Shown: positions 26,070 through 35,738, counted from the stretch's first letter. The stretch: DNA of 64,000 bases from Mariniblastus sp. (GCA_029251085.1 JAQXDZ010000030.1:92298-156297); one strand, 5' to 3'. Numbers and translations: made by a program. The notes: a model not told the origin generated them from the sequence alone.

Positions 26070-26639
26070 ATGATTCTTTCCGGCGAAGAAATTAGACGAA
26101 ACCTTGGCACGAACATCGAGCTTGATCCATACAATCCCGACAACATTAACCCAAATAGCTACAACCTTACGCTCCACCACGACGTGGTGACCTACGAAGA
26201 AGTCGTATTGGACATGCGAAAAAGTAATCGCGTCCGGAGAATGGTGATCCCGGAATCGGGTTTAGTGCTCGAACCTAACCGGCTCTACCTTGGGCGAACG
26301 GTCGAGCGAACGGAAACTCACAACCTCGTTCCCATGATAGAAGGGCGTTCATCAATCGGACGCTTAGGTCTGTTTGTCCACGTTACCGCCGGTTTTGGCG
26401 ACGTCGGCTTCAAGGGATTCTGGACCCTCGAAATGTTCGCGGTCCAACCGGTCAAGATCTATCCCGGCGTTGCGATTTGTCAAATCTTCTATCATCAAAT
26501 TGACGGGGCAATCAAAGAGTATCAAAGCAACAAATACCAGAACAATACGGACATCCAGCCCAGCTTGCTTTACAAAGAACTCAACCCGTCGGCTGAAGAG
26601 GAAGACCCCCAACTAACCCTTGGCTTTCCCAAAACTTAG
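26070..26639 (+). CDS. dcd: dCTP deaminase
   Basis: Deaminates dCTP to dUTP, the route to thymidylate precursors and, with dUTPase, to dUMP. The 189-residue length is normal. The core motif IEGRSSIGRLGLFVHVTAG spans about residues 90-108 with nucleotide-binding RSSIGR at 93-98, and GFWTLE carries the catalytic Glu at about 121. The C-terminal SNKYQNNTDIQPSLLY segment closes the active site. I cannot tell from motifs whether it is mono- or bifunctional (dCTP deaminase/dUTPase). It is monocistronic by its context: promoter upstream and intrinsic terminator 34 bases after the stop. Confidence 0.94.
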   Translation: MILSGEEIRRNLGTNIELDPYNPDNINPNSYNLTLHHDVVTYEEVVLDMRKSNRVRRMVIPESGLVLEPNRLYLGRTVERTETHNLVPMIEGRSSIGRLGLFVHVTAGFGDVGFKGFWTLEMFAVQPVKIYPGVAICQIFYHQIDGAIKEYQSNKYQNNTDIQPSLLYKELNPSAEEEDPQLTLGFPKT

Positions 26640-27058
26640 GCCTTTCGGACAGACTGATCCTGAAACAGGCCGAGGCAGGCATTCTGGCCTGCCTTTTCAT
26701 GAAACCGGTTTCCGAGCAGACTACTCGCGTTGCACAGACTGGGAAGTGAAAGTGGCAACCGTTCAAAAGTGTGATGGCATGCTGTCATTTCTGGAACTAC
26801 CAGCACGGTTTGAGGGGTCATAATTGTTAAACAATGCGGTCAATGCGGATCATGCATTTTTGAAATAAAATCTCCCGCAATTTTTTTGACATTCGGTTAA
26901 GTTGATGATTGAATCGATAGCCTCGATTGCTAGATTATCCCCATCTACCTGAAGGTGAGACCGTGTTACAAACGCTCGCACTTGGTGGACGATACCGCGA
27001 CGACCATCGATGCGGATTGCTGACCACAACGCAACCGGCCTAGTTTTAAAAAGCAACT
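26640..27058. other. Intergenic region after dcd
   Basis: A 419-base gap. The first 60 bases hold the dcd terminator. The rest contains a small palindrome ATTGTTAAACAAT near 26823 and no gene that I can support. Confidence 0.5.
26673..26697 (+). terminator. Intrinsic terminator of dcd
   Basis: AGGCAGGC (26673-26680) pairs with GCCTGCCT (26687-26694) around a six-base loop, followed by T (26694-26697). Confidence 0.85.
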
Positions 27059-27607
27059 ATGACAATGTCCGAAATTGATCTCTTGATGCAGAACGCGCGT
27101 TTGCGTGACGAGATGGAACCATTTCTCGATGAATCAGTTTACCTGGTTGATCTCGACAAAATGTCTGTCAGCAACGAGAACGAATTCCTGACATCGCTCC
27201 TTGCGTGGGAGAAGGCTCCAGTTCTTCCAATCGCACAATGGTTTGAGCCAGCACTTGCAATGGCAGACCATCACTCGTTTTCCGACATTGAGATCAATCA
27301 GCAATTGCACCAAGTCATTGGGCGTCTGTTTGAAAAGAACATCGTTTTGGTTCACACTGACCACCTATCGGATCGACAACTTTATTGCCTTATCGCCCGT
27401 GATATTTTACCGGCCCAAGAAAAGAAAGTTGTCCTCTCAGGAAAAGTCCTGAAATGGCAGTGCCTCGACATCGTTGAGGATGAAGAGTCGTGGCTTCGTT
27501 TCTACGCTTCCAAAGAAGAACGTTTCGTATGGGTTGAGGACACCGGGCGAAAACTTCCGCCTCGGGAGCGAATCCCGTTTCCGCGAAAACTCCCGCAGCA
27601 CGCATAG
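27059..27607 (+). CDS. Hypothetical protein
   Basis: A 182-residue acidic, soluble protein with no family I recognise. It begins MTMSEIDLLMQNARLRDEME. An N-terminal half rich in helix-forming residues (LTSLLAWEKAPVLPIAQWFEP) includes FSDIEINQQLHQVIGRLFEKNIVLVHTDHLSDRQLYCLIARDILPAQ in outline; the C-terminal part, KWQCLDIVEDEESWLRFYA, ends in a Pro/Arg-rich tail. No Cys/His metal site or signal peptide is seen. Position 27059 is the first of two ATGs two codons apart. It is convergent with the HAD gene and stands alone between terminated units, so context gives no clue. Confidence 0.6.
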   Translation: MTMSEIDLLMQNARLRDEMEPFLDESVYLVDLDKMSVSNENEFLTSLLAWEKAPVLPIAQWFEPALAMADHHSFSDIEINQQLHQVIGRLFEKNIVLVHTDHLSDRQLYCLIARDILPAQEKKVVLSGKVLKWQCLDIVEDEESWLRFYASKEERFVWVEDTGRKLPPRERIPFPRKLPQHA

Positions 27608-27677
27608 CCTGCAAGGCGGTGCGAGTCCGACAATGTCTCCCAGATCATTCCATCTCGACAGTCGCTTGAATCAAACA

Positions 27678-27711
27678 AGCCCAAGCGTTTTATCCTAGCC
27701 CAAGCGTTTTA
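27678..27711. repeat. 19-bp tandem duplication at a gene end
   Basis: AGCCCAAGCGTTTTA occurs at 27678-27692 and again at 27697-27711, a 19-base period. The stop codon of the HAD gene (27692-27690) lies in the copy at lower coordinates; the other copy encodes its last residues, KTLG. Confidence 0.6.
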
Positions 27712-28364
27712 TAAAACTCGGAACGATCATCCAGAGACGCCAACACCGAGTCTGGAACGGCAGCTTCCAACTCCGATCTTGAAGCACCGCCGGTTTCCAC
27801 AGCGACGACCTTAGCGTCGATCGCGCGGGCACAGACAATGTCGTTTACGGTATCGCCAACAACCCACAATCTCGACGCGTCAAATTGCTCACCAAGAAAA
27901 CTACGAGCCGATTCCAATGCTAATTTTGCAACATCGTTCCGATCCGAATGAAGATCGCCGAACCCGCCAAAATGAAAAAAGTGATCCAGGTTAAAATGAC
28001 GAAGCTTAACCTCGGCTGCCCGCTCTGAATTCCCAGTCAATACTCCCAATGCCACATCTTCCCGCGCAGCCAATTGCTCAAGTAGAGCAGGGACGCCGGG
28101 CAACAGATGGCTCGGACTCTCACCTAAAGTCTGCGTTAATTTCGTCCAATACTTTTGGTTGAACTCATCGCGGTGGTCATCAAAGACAAGCGAAGACTGG
28201 TCGAATAGGTCATTCAGTATCCCTTGATCCGTCCGGCCGTGAACGGTCACCTTCCCCAATTGCTTAACCCCAAAGAGTTGCTCCATCGCGTGACCAATCG
28301 CCGCCAGCCCAGCACCGCCACATCTCAACAGTGTTCCGTCTATATCGAAAAGAATCGTGTGCAT
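27690..28364 (-). CDS. HAD-superfamily phosphatase (phosphoglycolate-phosphatase-like)
   Basis: A 224-residue cytosolic phosphatase. Motif I FDIDGTLL holds the nucleophilic Asp, motif II is LGVLTGN, and motif IV is VVGDTVNDI. The helical cap between motifs I and II is of the C1 type used by phosphoglycolate phosphatase and beta-phosphoglucomutase. GRTDQGILNDLF is a conserved cap element. I prefer ATG 28364 to the upstream GTG at 28373. The C-terminus falls in a 19-base tandem duplication. The substrate is not resolved by sequence. Confidence 0.88.
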   Translation of the reverse strand: MHTILFDIDGTLLRCGGAGLAAIGHAMEQLFGVKQLGKVTVHGRTDQGILNDLFDQSSLVFDDHRDEFNQKYWTKLTQTLGESPSHLLPGVPALLEQLAAREDVALGVLTGNSERAAEVKLRHFNLDHFFHFGGFGDLHSDRNDVAKLALESARSFLGEQFDASRLWVVGDTVNDIVCARAIDAKVVAVETGGASRSELEAAVPDSVLASLDDRSEFYKTLGLG

Positions 28365-29186
28365 CGAACTCACATTCCCAAACTTGATTACGAAAATTTG
28401 AACTTAACCCCATGGCTTCTGCGGTGTAGCCCGCAGTTTTCCACATTCGATCACCAACCATCTTTTTTTAAAAGATCCCAACCTGACTCCCAACATACCC
28501 CGCCGCAAAAATACTTGGCAGATTCAGACAATTCTCTTTGCCAAATCTAATGACGGTTGTTCTTGATTCTGTCGCAAAAAACTACGGCTGGGACTCCCAG
28601 TAAACGATCACTTGCCAATCACGCGAAACAAAAACGAGAGAGTTTCCGATTCGTTTTTTCGCAAACTGCTTCTTTCGAGTGGGAAAAGAAGATCTAAGGG
28701 CAACAATCTTGAGCGGGGCCCCAACACTACCATTTAGATTTTGCGGTGGAATTTCTCACTCTAAGCGCTCCTCTCTTTTTAAATCCCTCAAGGAAACCAG
28801 TGAAAATGGTCAGAAAGCTGTTTTCCCAGCGTGCAATTCTTCCCTAAAAATTTTGGGGTTGGAGAATCTTATGAAAATTGGTCGCATGGTGGAAACAATA
28901 GCGGGCGAAACCGATCGGTTTTATTTTATTTCTGGATCAGTTTCGCTTAAACTGGGGGAGACAATGACATCGCCGAACGACGGCATGTTTTGATTAAAAA
29001 TTAAACTCGCCTGCCTGGATTTTAAATTGGCCAGCAGTACTTGTTTTTGGCCGGCGACAATTTCGCTTGGTAAAGAGCAAGAATAAGTGCCAATCCTGCC
29101 ACGCGATGATAGATATAAAACGGAGAGCTATTTCGGATCACTTGAAAAGTAAACGATAATAAATTTAACGCGGCGGAAATTCGCCT
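28365..29186. other. 822-bp intergenic region
   Basis: The largest gap in the window. It contains a terminator-like hairpin CTGCGG/CCGCAG followed by T near 28420-28442, a CTGGGA/TCCCAG hairpin near 28588-28603 and one short plus-strand frame (28871-28993) with GGAG before its ATG, listed separately. A minus-strand 60-codon frame at 29022-29204 overlaps the downstream gene and is not supported. No tRNA or known RNA family was recognised. Confidence 0.45.
28871..28993 (+). CDS. Possible 40-residue protein
   Basis: ATG at 28871 has GGAG eight bases upstream and opens a 40-codon frame, MKIGRMVETIAGETDRFYFI..., ending GMF before TGA. No family is recognised, and length alone cannot distinguish it from chance. 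Confidence 0.2.
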   Translation: MKIGRMVETIAGETDRFYFISGSVSLKLGETMTSPNDGMF

Positions 29187-29945
29187 ATGTCTACCACTTC
29201 CCACCCTGTCGCTCCTACTCCAGCAGTAGAGCCAAAGTTACTGACAACAGCAGCCTACAACGAACTGGTTGCGGTTAACTTTCAAATTAATCCAACGCTT
29301 TTGGATCCCTACCTTCCCAAAGGCCTGGAATTAGATTTCTACAGCGGCGAAACCTATGTAAGTTTGACTTGCATGGTAATGAGGAAAATTGGAATTCTGG
29401 GGCTACCCATTTCCCGAGGGTTTGTAGAACTGAGCCTTCGGTTTTACGTCAGACACCCCGATGATCCGCTCAACCGCAAGGGGATCTGCTTCATTAAGAA
29501 CTATGTCTCTAGCCCAACGGCGACTTGGTTTCTCAACTCCCGCTTCGACCGCGATTACATCAAGATGAAAATGAAGCACAAGAACAAAGGCTTCGGAAGC
29601 CGCGCCACCATCCCCGAAGTTAATTACCAATGGAAAGTTGACGACCATTGGAATAATTTGAGAATCAAAGCGCGAAGTCAAATCAAAAATACAGGACCTG
29701 ATACGAAAGTTGGCTTCATCCTTGATCACGCTTCGCAGTATCTAGCATCTGGAAAGAAGACGTTAGAGTACAAGGTTACTCGACCGCCGTGGCAAATCTG
29801 GAATGCCGCTCAAGCCAATTTCACTTGCGACGTCGAACGCCTGTTCGGAAAGGCTTTTGTTAAACCACTGGCCAAACGCCCTGCATCCGTTTTCGTTACC
29901 GAGGGTAGTGATATTAACATTTTCCGACCGGTCGAAATTACCTAA
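29187..29945 (+). CDS. DUF2071 (YqjF-like) protein, second copy
   Basis: A 252-residue soluble protein of the same family as the gene at 14042, with LVAVNFQINPTLLDPYLPKG, GLELDFYSGETYVSLTCMVM and VELSLRFYVRHPDDP corresponding to the family's strands. It shares the overall layout but little sequence with the other copy, so the two are old paralogues rather than a recent duplication. No signal peptide. It is followed after 197 bases by the TraB-family gene. Function unknown. Confidence 0.82.
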   Translation: MSTTSHPVAPTPAVEPKLLTTAAYNELVAVNFQINPTLLDPYLPKGLELDFYSGETYVSLTCMVMRKIGILGLPISRGFVELSLRFYVRHPDDPLNRKGICFIKNYVSSPTATWFLNSRFDRDYIKMKMKHKNKGFGSRATIPEVNYQWKVDDHWNNLRIKARSQIKNTGPDTKVGFILDHASQYLASGKKTLEYKVTRPPWQIWNAAQANFTCDVERLFGKAFVKPLAKRPASVFVTEGSDINIFRPVEIT

Positions 29946-30142
29946 CGATTGGCCGTGGACGTTTTGTCAAATAGAGCACGTTGAGCGTTTGCGAATAAAC
30001 CTTTTTCAACAGCGAACGGCGAACGCGTTTGAAAAAATCTTGGTTCAGACCTATAATTCATCCAGTCCAACTCCCGCACGTAAAAAACGGGGCGCCGACT
30101 CCTTCTTCTCGCACTCGTTTAACGTAACGCAAAGGTTTTTTG

Positions 30143-31093
30143 ATGTTGAACCCAAGATTTCTATTTGGCATTCTTTCATTGGCGTTGCTGGCAAGCCTCA
30201 GTGGTGAAACACAAGTCGTTGCCCAATCGCCAAAAGCCGAGGAGGCGAAACCCGCAACTCAAAATCCCTCCGAACACTTCATGCGGATTCGCAAGGACTC
30301 ACGCGGAAGAGACGTTGCCCTTGAAACCTCGGTCACTCGTTACGAACTAACGGACAAAGAGGGGAATCGGATCACCGTCGACTTGATCGGTGCGGTTCAC
30401 ATCGGTGAAAAAGAATACTTTGAAAAACTTAACCAACGATTTGAACAATACGAATCGCTCCTGTATGAGTTAGTGGCACCCGAAGGAACCGTCATTCCCA
30501 AAGGCGGGGGACAGGAAGAGGGCATTCCCACCAACCCAATCGCGGCAATGCAGGTCGGGATGAAAACAGCACTTGGTCTCGAATTTCAACTCGAGCACAT
30601 CGACTACACCAAAGACAACTTCGTCCATGCTGACATGTCACCGTCCGAATTTTCGGAAAGCATGGCTGCCAACGACGAAAGCGTTCTAAAATACGGACTC
30701 AGAGCAATCGGTCAAAGCATGGCGATGCAGTCGTCAGGGCAGGGCGGTAGCAATCTTGGTTTGCTAATGGGGATGTTCTCAAACAACAAAGAACTCCGGA
30801 TGCGTCGTTCTTTCGCCAAACAGATTAAGGACATGGAGTCGGGAATGGTGATGTTCCAGGGAAAAGATGGATCAACCATCATCGACCACCGGAATGCCAA
30901 ATGCATGGAAGTGCTAAAAGGGGAAATTGCGAAGGGCAAACGCAACATTGCCATTTTCTACGGTGCTGGCCATTTGCCAGACATGCAAAACCGACTAACT
31001 AGTGACTTCAAAATGAAGCGTGCTGGGCAAGACTGGTACGAGGCTTGGTCGCTTTCAGACCGTGGCAAAAACAAGCCATCCTCGAAAAAGTAG
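30143..31093 (+). CDS. Secreted TraB/GumN-family protein
   Basis: A 316-residue exported protein. The signal peptide MLNPRFLFGILSLALLASLSG precedes a TraB/TIKI-like domain: LIGAVHIGEKEYFEKL with the conserved GxxH, ESLLYELV with the conserved Glu, and the closing IAIFYGAGHLPDM. Related eukaryotic TIKI proteins are metalloproteases, but activity of bacterial members is generally unknown. ATG 30143 is chosen over TTG 30140. A strong terminator follows, so it appears monocistronic. Confidence 0.85.
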   Translation: MLNPRFLFGILSLALLASLSGETQVVAQSPKAEEAKPATQNPSEHFMRIRKDSRGRDVALETSVTRYELTDKEGNRITVDLIGAVHIGEKEYFEKLNQRFEQYESLLYELVAPEGTVIPKGGGQEEGIPTNPIAAMQVGMKTALGLEFQLEHIDYTKDNFVHADMSPSEFSESMAANDESVLKYGLRAIGQSMAMQSSGQGGSNLGLLMGMFSNNKELRMRRSFAKQIKDMESGMVMFQGKDGSTIIDHRNAKCMEVLKGEIAKGKRNIAIFYGAGHLPDMQNRLTSDFKMKRAGQDWYEAWSLSDRGKNKPSSKK

Positions 31094-31120
31094 GAAAACT
31101 GGACTTTTAAAGCGTCTTCC

Positions 31121-31160
31121 AAAGCAGCTGAGGCATTTATTGCCTCAAGCTGCTTTTTTT
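31121..31160 (+). terminator. Intrinsic terminator after TraB-family gene
   Basis: AAAGCAGCTGAGGCA (31121-31135) pairs with TGCCTC-A-AGCTGCTTT (from 31141) with one bulged A and a five-base loop, followed by a run of T to 31160. Confidence 0.88.
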
Positions 31161-31605
31161 TGTCTCCTTTTGAGACGGGATTAACAACACGGGATCAACG
31201 GAAGTCAAAAACTGAAAAGTTAGGGGCTAAATGCGGATATCGCGAGGAAGTCTCGTAAAAACCGCTCTTTTCTGGCAGCGAACCAATTCCCGACGAGCCG
31301 TGTGCCACTTTGTCACTTCGCCCCTCCACGAATCGCCCTCTTTTGGCAACGGTGGATTGTCAAAATGGCGGTCGGCTTCATTGGCTTCGCTTGGGTAAGG
31401 ACGCGTGAAAAACCACTCGTTACCTGCAACGTAAAAAAGACCGCGTTTTCGACGCCGTTCAAGCCATTTCGAGTGGGTTCTGGGAGGTTTTCCTTATTTG
31501 TTCGGCTGTTTCCGCGCTGGCGGACCGCTTTGGCACAGTGATTGCGTTATGGGTGGAAATCTCGATGTGCGCCTGCCATTTGTGCTGGCTTATTGCTTCG
31601 AGAAC

Positions 31606-31640
31606 TACCAAACAATCAATTTCGAAGCCTTTTCGCTTCG
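31606..31640 (+). promoter_or_regulatory. Shared leader element, groEL1 copy
   Basis: TACCAAACAATCAATTTC (31606-31623) is followed by a CGAAG/CTTCG hairpin and lies 74 bases before the groEL1 start. A copy with one mismatch precedes groES. A 14-base part also occurs by chance inside a porin gene (59018-59031). Confidence 0.35.
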
Positions 31641-31679
31641 CAAAATCAACATTACTTAATTTTATTTTGGAGGAATCCG

Positions 31680-33398
31680 GTGGCAAAACAAATGGTTTTT
31701 GATGACGCCGCCCGTAAGCCGCTTTTGGAAGGTGTTTCCAAATTGGCTCGCGCGGTTCGCAGCACTTTAGGCCCAAGAGGCCGAAACGCCATTCTGGATA
31801 AGGGTTGGGGAAGTCCCAAGATCACCAAAGACGGTGTTACTGTCGCCGAGGACATTGAACTCGACGATCCGTTTGAGAACCTCGGTGTTCAGCTAGTCAA
31901 GGAAGCCGCCAGCAAGACGAACGACGTCGCTGGAGATGGTACGACGACTGCGACCATTTTGGCCGAAGCGATTTTCCGCGAAGGTCTCAAAATGATTGCC
32001 TCGGGTTATGATCCAATGGCTCTCTCGCGTGGTATCTCGAAAGCAACCGATGCCGTTTGTAAAGAAATCCAAAAGCTTTCTCAGCCAATCGATGAGAAGA
32101 GCAAAAAGGAAATCAAACAAGTGGCAACCATTGCCGGCAACAATGACCCAACAATCGGCGATGTTCTCGCCGAGGCGTTTTTGAAAGTTGGTAAAGACGG
32201 TGTGATCACTGTCGAAGAAGGTCGCGGAGCGGAGACCTATGTCGACGTTGTCGAAGGTATGCAATTCGATCGCGGTTATCTTTCACCTCACTTCGTCACC
32301 AACCAGGACGATGTCACTGTTGAATTAGAAAACCCATACGTCTTGATCTTCGAAGAGAAAATCTCTTCGAACAAATCACTGATTCCTCTTCTCGAAGAAG
32401 TTAGCAAAGCCAAAAAGCCCCTGCTAATTATTGCGGAAGACGTCGAAGGCGAAGCATTGGCCACTTTGGTCGTCAACAAGATGCGTGGCATCCTTCAAGT
32501 ATGTGCCGTAAAGGCTCCGGGCTACGGCGATCGCCGCAAGGCAATCATGGGTGATCTCGGCGTTCTCACCGGTGGACAAGTGATCTTCAAGGATCTCGGA
32601 ATTGACCTAGAAGGTATCCAGCTCAAAGATCTCGGCCGTGTCAAGAAAGTCAAAATCACTTCCGAAGAAACTGTCTTCGTTGGAGGCGGTGGCAAGAAAG
32701 CGGCGATTAGCGATCGAGTCGATCAGATTCGCCGCGAAATCGAAAACACCGATAGCGATTACGATCGAGAAAAACTCCAGGAGAGACTGGCAAAACTTGC
32801 TGGTGGTGTCGCTCAAATCAACGTCGGTGCTGTTACCGAAACTGAAATGAAAGAGCGAAAAGACCTGCTCGAGGATGCAAAGTCAGCCACGGCTGCTGCC
32901 CTCGCTGACGGCATCGTCCCCGGCGGTGGAATTGCTCTTCTTCGTGCAGAGAAAGGCCTGAAGAAACTTAAGGACCTTAGCACTGACGAAGCGGCGGGTG
33001 TCAAAATCATCCAAAATGTTCTTGAATATCCCCTACGTTGCATCTCAGACAATGCTGGATTCGATGGCGGTGTTGTCGTCAATCGAGTTCGCGGCATGAA
33101 AGGCAAAACCGAGGGCTTCAACGCAGACAAGGGTGACTACTGTGATTTGGTAGCCGCCGGTGTGATCGACCCAGCCAAGGTCGTTACGACTGCTTTGAAA
33201 AATGCAGCAAGCGTTGCTTCTCTGTTGCTAACTACCGAATCTTTGATTGCTGAAATTCCAGTCGAAGAAGAAGAAGGTGGCGACCATCACCACGATCACG
33301 GCATGGGCGGTGATATGGGCATGGGCGGCATGGGTGGCATGCCAGGCATGGGCGGAATGGGTGGCATGGGCGGCATGGGAATGCCGGGCATGATGTAG
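31680..33398 (+). CDS. groL: Chaperonin GroEL, Gly/Met-tailed copy
   Basis: A 60-kDa chaperonin subunit, 572 residues, forming the double ring that folds proteins with GroES and [20 protein letters not shown], the ATP-site [15 protein letters not shown] and [11 protein letters not shown] are intact, as is [15 protein letters not shown]. The C-terminus carries a histidine-rich patch (DHHHDHG) and then the GGM-type tail that lines the folding cavity. The frame opens upstream, but I start at GTG 31680 because GGAGG lies eight bases before it and the product then begins MAKQMVFDD, as GroEL proteins do. A terminator separates it from groES, so it can be expressed alone. Its 5' leader shares an 18-base element with groES. 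Confidence 0.96.
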   Translation: MAKQMVFDDAARKPLLEGVSKLARAVRSTLGPRGRNAILDKGWGSPKITKDGVTVAEDIELDDPFENLGVQLVKEAASKTNDVAGDGTTTATILAEAIFREGLKMIASGYDPMALSRGISKATDAVCKEIQKLSQPIDEKSKKEIKQVATIAGNNDPTIGDVLAEAFLKVGKDGVITVEEGRGAETYVDVVEGMQFDRGYLSPHFVTNQDDVTVELENPYVLIFEEKISSNKSLIPLLEEVSKAKKPLLIIAEDVEGEALATLVVNKMRGILQVCAVKAPGYGDRRKAIMGDLGVLTGGQVIFKDLGIDLEGIQLKDLGRVKKVKITSEETVFVGGGGKKAAISDRVDQIRREIENTDSDYDREKLQERLAKLAGGVAQINVGAVTETEMKERKDLLEDAKSATAAALADGIVPGGGIALLRAEKGLKKLKDLSTDEAAGVKIIQNVLEYPLRCISDNAGFDGGVVVNRVRGMKGKTEGFNADKGDYCDLVAAGVIDPAKVVTTALKNAASVASLLLTTESLIAEIPVEEEEGGDHHHDHGMGGDMGMGGMGGMPGMGGMGGMGGMGMPGMM

Positions 33399-33419
33399 TC
33401 CATTGCTGATCCAATTGCG

Positions 33420-33458
33420 GCAACTCAAACGCGAGTAGGCGTTTGAGCTGCGGTTTTT
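33420..33458 (+). terminator. Intrinsic terminator after groEL1
   Basis: Thirteen positions of 33420-33432 pair with 33439-33451 with one A-C mismatch and a six-base loop; T follows at 33454-33458. Confidence 0.85.
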
Positions 33459-33486
33459 ATTCCCTCAATCATCCAGTTTTAAAAAT

Positions 33487-33515
33487 TACCAAACAATCAG
33501 TTTCATACTGAAACC
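33487..33515 (+). promoter_or_regulatory. Shared leader element, groES copy
   Basis: TACCAAACAATCAGTTTC (33487-33504) overlaps a GTTTCA/TGAAAC inverted repeat (33500-33515) and lies 49 bases before groES. It differs from the groEL1 copy at one position. Confidence 0.35.
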
Positions 33516-33535
33516 AAAATATAAAGGACACTACC

Positions 33536-33832
33536 ATGGCAAAAATCTCTATTCGACCTCTTGATGACCGTGTCGTCGTTGAACCAATGGCAGCTGAGGA
33601 AACCACTGCCGGAGGAATCGTGCTCCCCGACGCCGCTCAAGAAAAACCGCAACGTGGCACAGTCGTCGCTGTTGGTCCTGGCAAGCTGCTGGAAACAGGC
33701 GAGCGTGGCGAATTATCCGTTGGTGTCGGTGACGAAGTCATCTACGGCAAGTACGGCGGTACCGAAATCGAAGTTGAAGGTCAGGATGTCAAAATCCTAC
33801 GTGAATCAGACATCCTCGCAAAAGTCGTCTAA
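33536..33832 (+). CDS. groS: Co-chaperonin GroES
   Basis: The 98-residue 10-kDa cap of the GroEL chamber. [29 protein letters not shown] (key parts PLDDRVVV and GGIVLP, the mobile loop) and the C-terminal [13 protein letters not shown] are characteristic. ATG 33536 is preceded by AAAGGA. It leads the groES-groEL2 unit, with 71 bases to groEL2 and no terminator between them, and lies between the two groEL genes. Confidence 0.97.
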   Translation: MAKISIRPLDDRVVVEPMAAEETTAGGIVLPDAAQEKPQRGTVVAVGPGKLLETGERGELSVGVGDEVIYGKYGGTEIEVEGQDVKILRESDILAKVV

Positions 33833-33903
33833 CGCTGGATCCCTGAGCAATCGCTCGGAATTCAACGATTTGACTTAGAAAGTAAAACAACAAGGAATTT
33901 ATA

Positions 33904-35523
33904 ATGGCTAAACAACTGCTATTTGAAGATCACGCTCGTGCCCGCATGTTACGCGGTATCGACATCCTTGCCGATGCGGTTGCCGTCACAATGGGGCCGA
34001 CTGGCCGTAACGTGATCATCAACAAATCATTCGGCGGACCCACAGTTACCAAAGACGGTGTCACCGTTGCCAAGGAAATCGAGTTAGAAGATCGATTCGA
34101 AAACATGGGTGCAAAGCTCGTGATCGAAGTCGCTCAGAAAACTTCGGATCTTGCTGGCGACGGAACGACAACTGCAACCGTTCTCGCCAGAGCCATCTTC
34201 AAAGAAGGCCTCCGCAACATCGTAGCGGGATCAAATCCTACGGCAGTTCGTCGGGGAATCGATCGTGCGGTAAACGCTGCTGTTGAGCATCTCGTTGGCA
34301 TGTCGAAGAAGGTTTCGAACAAAGCGGAAGTTGCTAACGTTGGAGCTATCAGTGCGAATAACGACATGGTCATCGGTGATCTTCTCGCCGAAGCACTGCA
34401 TCGCGTTGGACAAGACGGTGTAATCACTGTCGAAGAAGGCAAAACTGCGGAAACCACAGTCGAGTATGTCGACGGGATGCAGTTTGACAAAGGCTACATT
34501 TCGCCTTACTTCATCACCAACCCAACCGACATGAACTGCGAATTTGAAAACGCAAAGGTTCTGATTTTCGAAAAGAAAATCAGCAACATTCGCGACCTCG
34601 TTCCGATTCTCGAAAAAGTCGGCCAGAGCGGTGCTCCATTGATGATCATCGCGGAAGATGTTGACGCAGAAGCGTTGACTCTGCTCGTGGTGAACAAGCT
34701 TCGTGGAACGTTGAATGTCTGTGCAGTCAAAGCACCTGGGTTCGGCGACCGACGAAAGGCTATGCTTGGAGACATCGCAACGCTTACCGGCGGTACATTG
34801 ATCAGTGAAGATTTGGGAATTCAACTTGAGAAAGTTGAAATGGAACAACTCGGAACTGCGAAAAAGATCACGGTTGATAAGGGTAACACCACAATCGTTG
34901 AAGGCGGCGGCACTCGTAAGGATGTCGAAGCCCGCATTGACCAGATTCGTCGTCAAATCGAGCAATCCGATAGCGATTACGATAAAGAAAAGCTTCAGGA
35001 GCGACTTGCCAAACTAACGGGTGGAGTTGCTGTTGTGAGTGTCGGTGCTGAAACCGAAGCCGACATGAAGCAGAAAAAGGCACGTGTTGAAGATGCTCTT
35101 CACGCGACTCGCGCAGCCATCGAAGAAGGAATCCTTCCCGGTGGTGGTGTTGCTTTACTGCGTTGCAAAGAAGCGGTTGCCGCTGCAAGAAAAAGTGCCA
35201 AAGGGGACGAGAAAGTCGGTGTCGACATCGTTCTTGCCGCTCTTGATGCTCCCATTCGACAAATCGCCAGCAATGGCGGAATCGACGGGTCAGTGGTCGC
35301 AGACATCGTTTCTGGCAAGCCCAACAACACCGGCTACAATGCTTTCACAGGTCAGTACACTGACATGCTGAAGGCAGGGGTAATTGACCCTGTAAAGGTT
35401 GTTCGGACTGCACTAGCGAACGCGGCAAGCATCGCAGGTTTATTGTTGACCACCGATGCGATGGTTTCGACTTTCGACGATGACGACAAGAATAAGCGTC
35501 GTGTCGAAGGCGTTGTCGCCTAG
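33904..35523 (+). CDS. groL: Chaperonin GroEL, second copy without Gly/Met tail
   Basis: A second full-length chaperonin, 539 residues. The ATP-site [31 protein letters not shown] and [15 protein letters not shown] are intact. Unlike the upstream copy it lacks the Gly/Gly/Met tail and ends in a charged segment, [16 protein letters not shown]. It is clearly diverged from groEL1 (for example [20 protein letters not shown] against [20 protein letters not shown]), so the two are old paralogues, probably with different substrates. It is cotranscribed with groES, followed by a strong terminator at 35580-35608. Confidence 0.96.
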   Translation: MAKQLLFEDHARARMLRGIDILADAVAVTMGPTGRNVIINKSFGGPTVTKDGVTVAKEIELEDRFENMGAKLVIEVAQKTSDLAGDGTTTATVLARAIFKEGLRNIVAGSNPTAVRRGIDRAVNAAVEHLVGMSKKVSNKAEVANVGAISANNDMVIGDLLAEALHRVGQDGVITVEEGKTAETTVEYVDGMQFDKGYISPYFITNPTDMNCEFENAKVLIFEKKISNIRDLVPILEKVGQSGAPLMIIAEDVDAEALTLLVVNKLRGTLNVCAVKAPGFGDRRKAMLGDIATLTGGTLISEDLGIQLEKVEMEQLGTAKKITVDKGNTTIVEGGGTRKDVEARIDQIRRQIEQSDSDYDKEKLQERLAKLTGGVAVVSVGAETEADMKQKKARVEDALHATRAAIEEGILPGGGVALLRCKEAVAAARKSAKGDEKVGVDIVLAALDAPIRQIASNGGIDGSVVADIVSGKPNNTGYNAFTGQYTDMLKAGVIDPVKVVRTALANAASIAGLLLTTDAMVSTFDDDDKNKRRVEGVVA

Positions 35524-35579
35524 TTTGACAATTTGCTTCAATTGGGTGGATTTCACCGCCCAATGAGATATAGAAATCC

Positions 35580-35608
35580 AACGGACCACAATTTTGTGGT
35601 CCGTTTTT
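35580..35608 (+). terminator. Intrinsic terminator after groEL2
   Basis: AACGGACCACA (35580-35590) pairs with TGTGGTCCGTT (35595-35605) around four bases, followed by T to 35608. A second hairpin, ATTGGG/CCCAAT, lies just upstream (35541-35564). Confidence 0.9.
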
Positions 35609-35738
35609 ACACACCATCGAATACCCTTGATCCGGTCGAAAATTTAATTGCAGATTATCTTGCAGTGCTAATCGGCTTCAACCTAGCTTCATGTACGGTC
35701 CGAACATAAGTTCGCCTAATGCGGCCACAGGAATCAAA

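Larger units (their letters stand above)
31094..31679. other. TraB-like / groEL1 intergenic region
   Basis: A 586-base gap that starts with the intrinsic terminator at 31121-31160 and ends with the groEL1 leader. The latter carries an 18-base element shared with groES (31606-31623). No CIRCE repeat (TTAGCACTC-N9-GAGTGCTAA) is present, so HrcA control is not supported. In-frame codons upstream of GTG 31680 look non-coding. Confidence 0.55.

Noticed and set aside
29022..29204. Minus-strand 60-codon frame with a hydrophobic segment
   Set aside because: It overlaps the DUF2071 start, has no ribosome site and matches nothing I know.
31200..31679. CIRCE operator upstream of groEL1
   Set aside because: No TTAGCACTC-N9-GAGTGCTAA or near match was found in the leader, nor before groES.
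31542..31679. 46-residue N-terminal extension of groEL1
   Set aside because: The extension ([16 protein letters not shown]...) is unlike any GroEL, and GGAGG immediately precedes GTG 31680.
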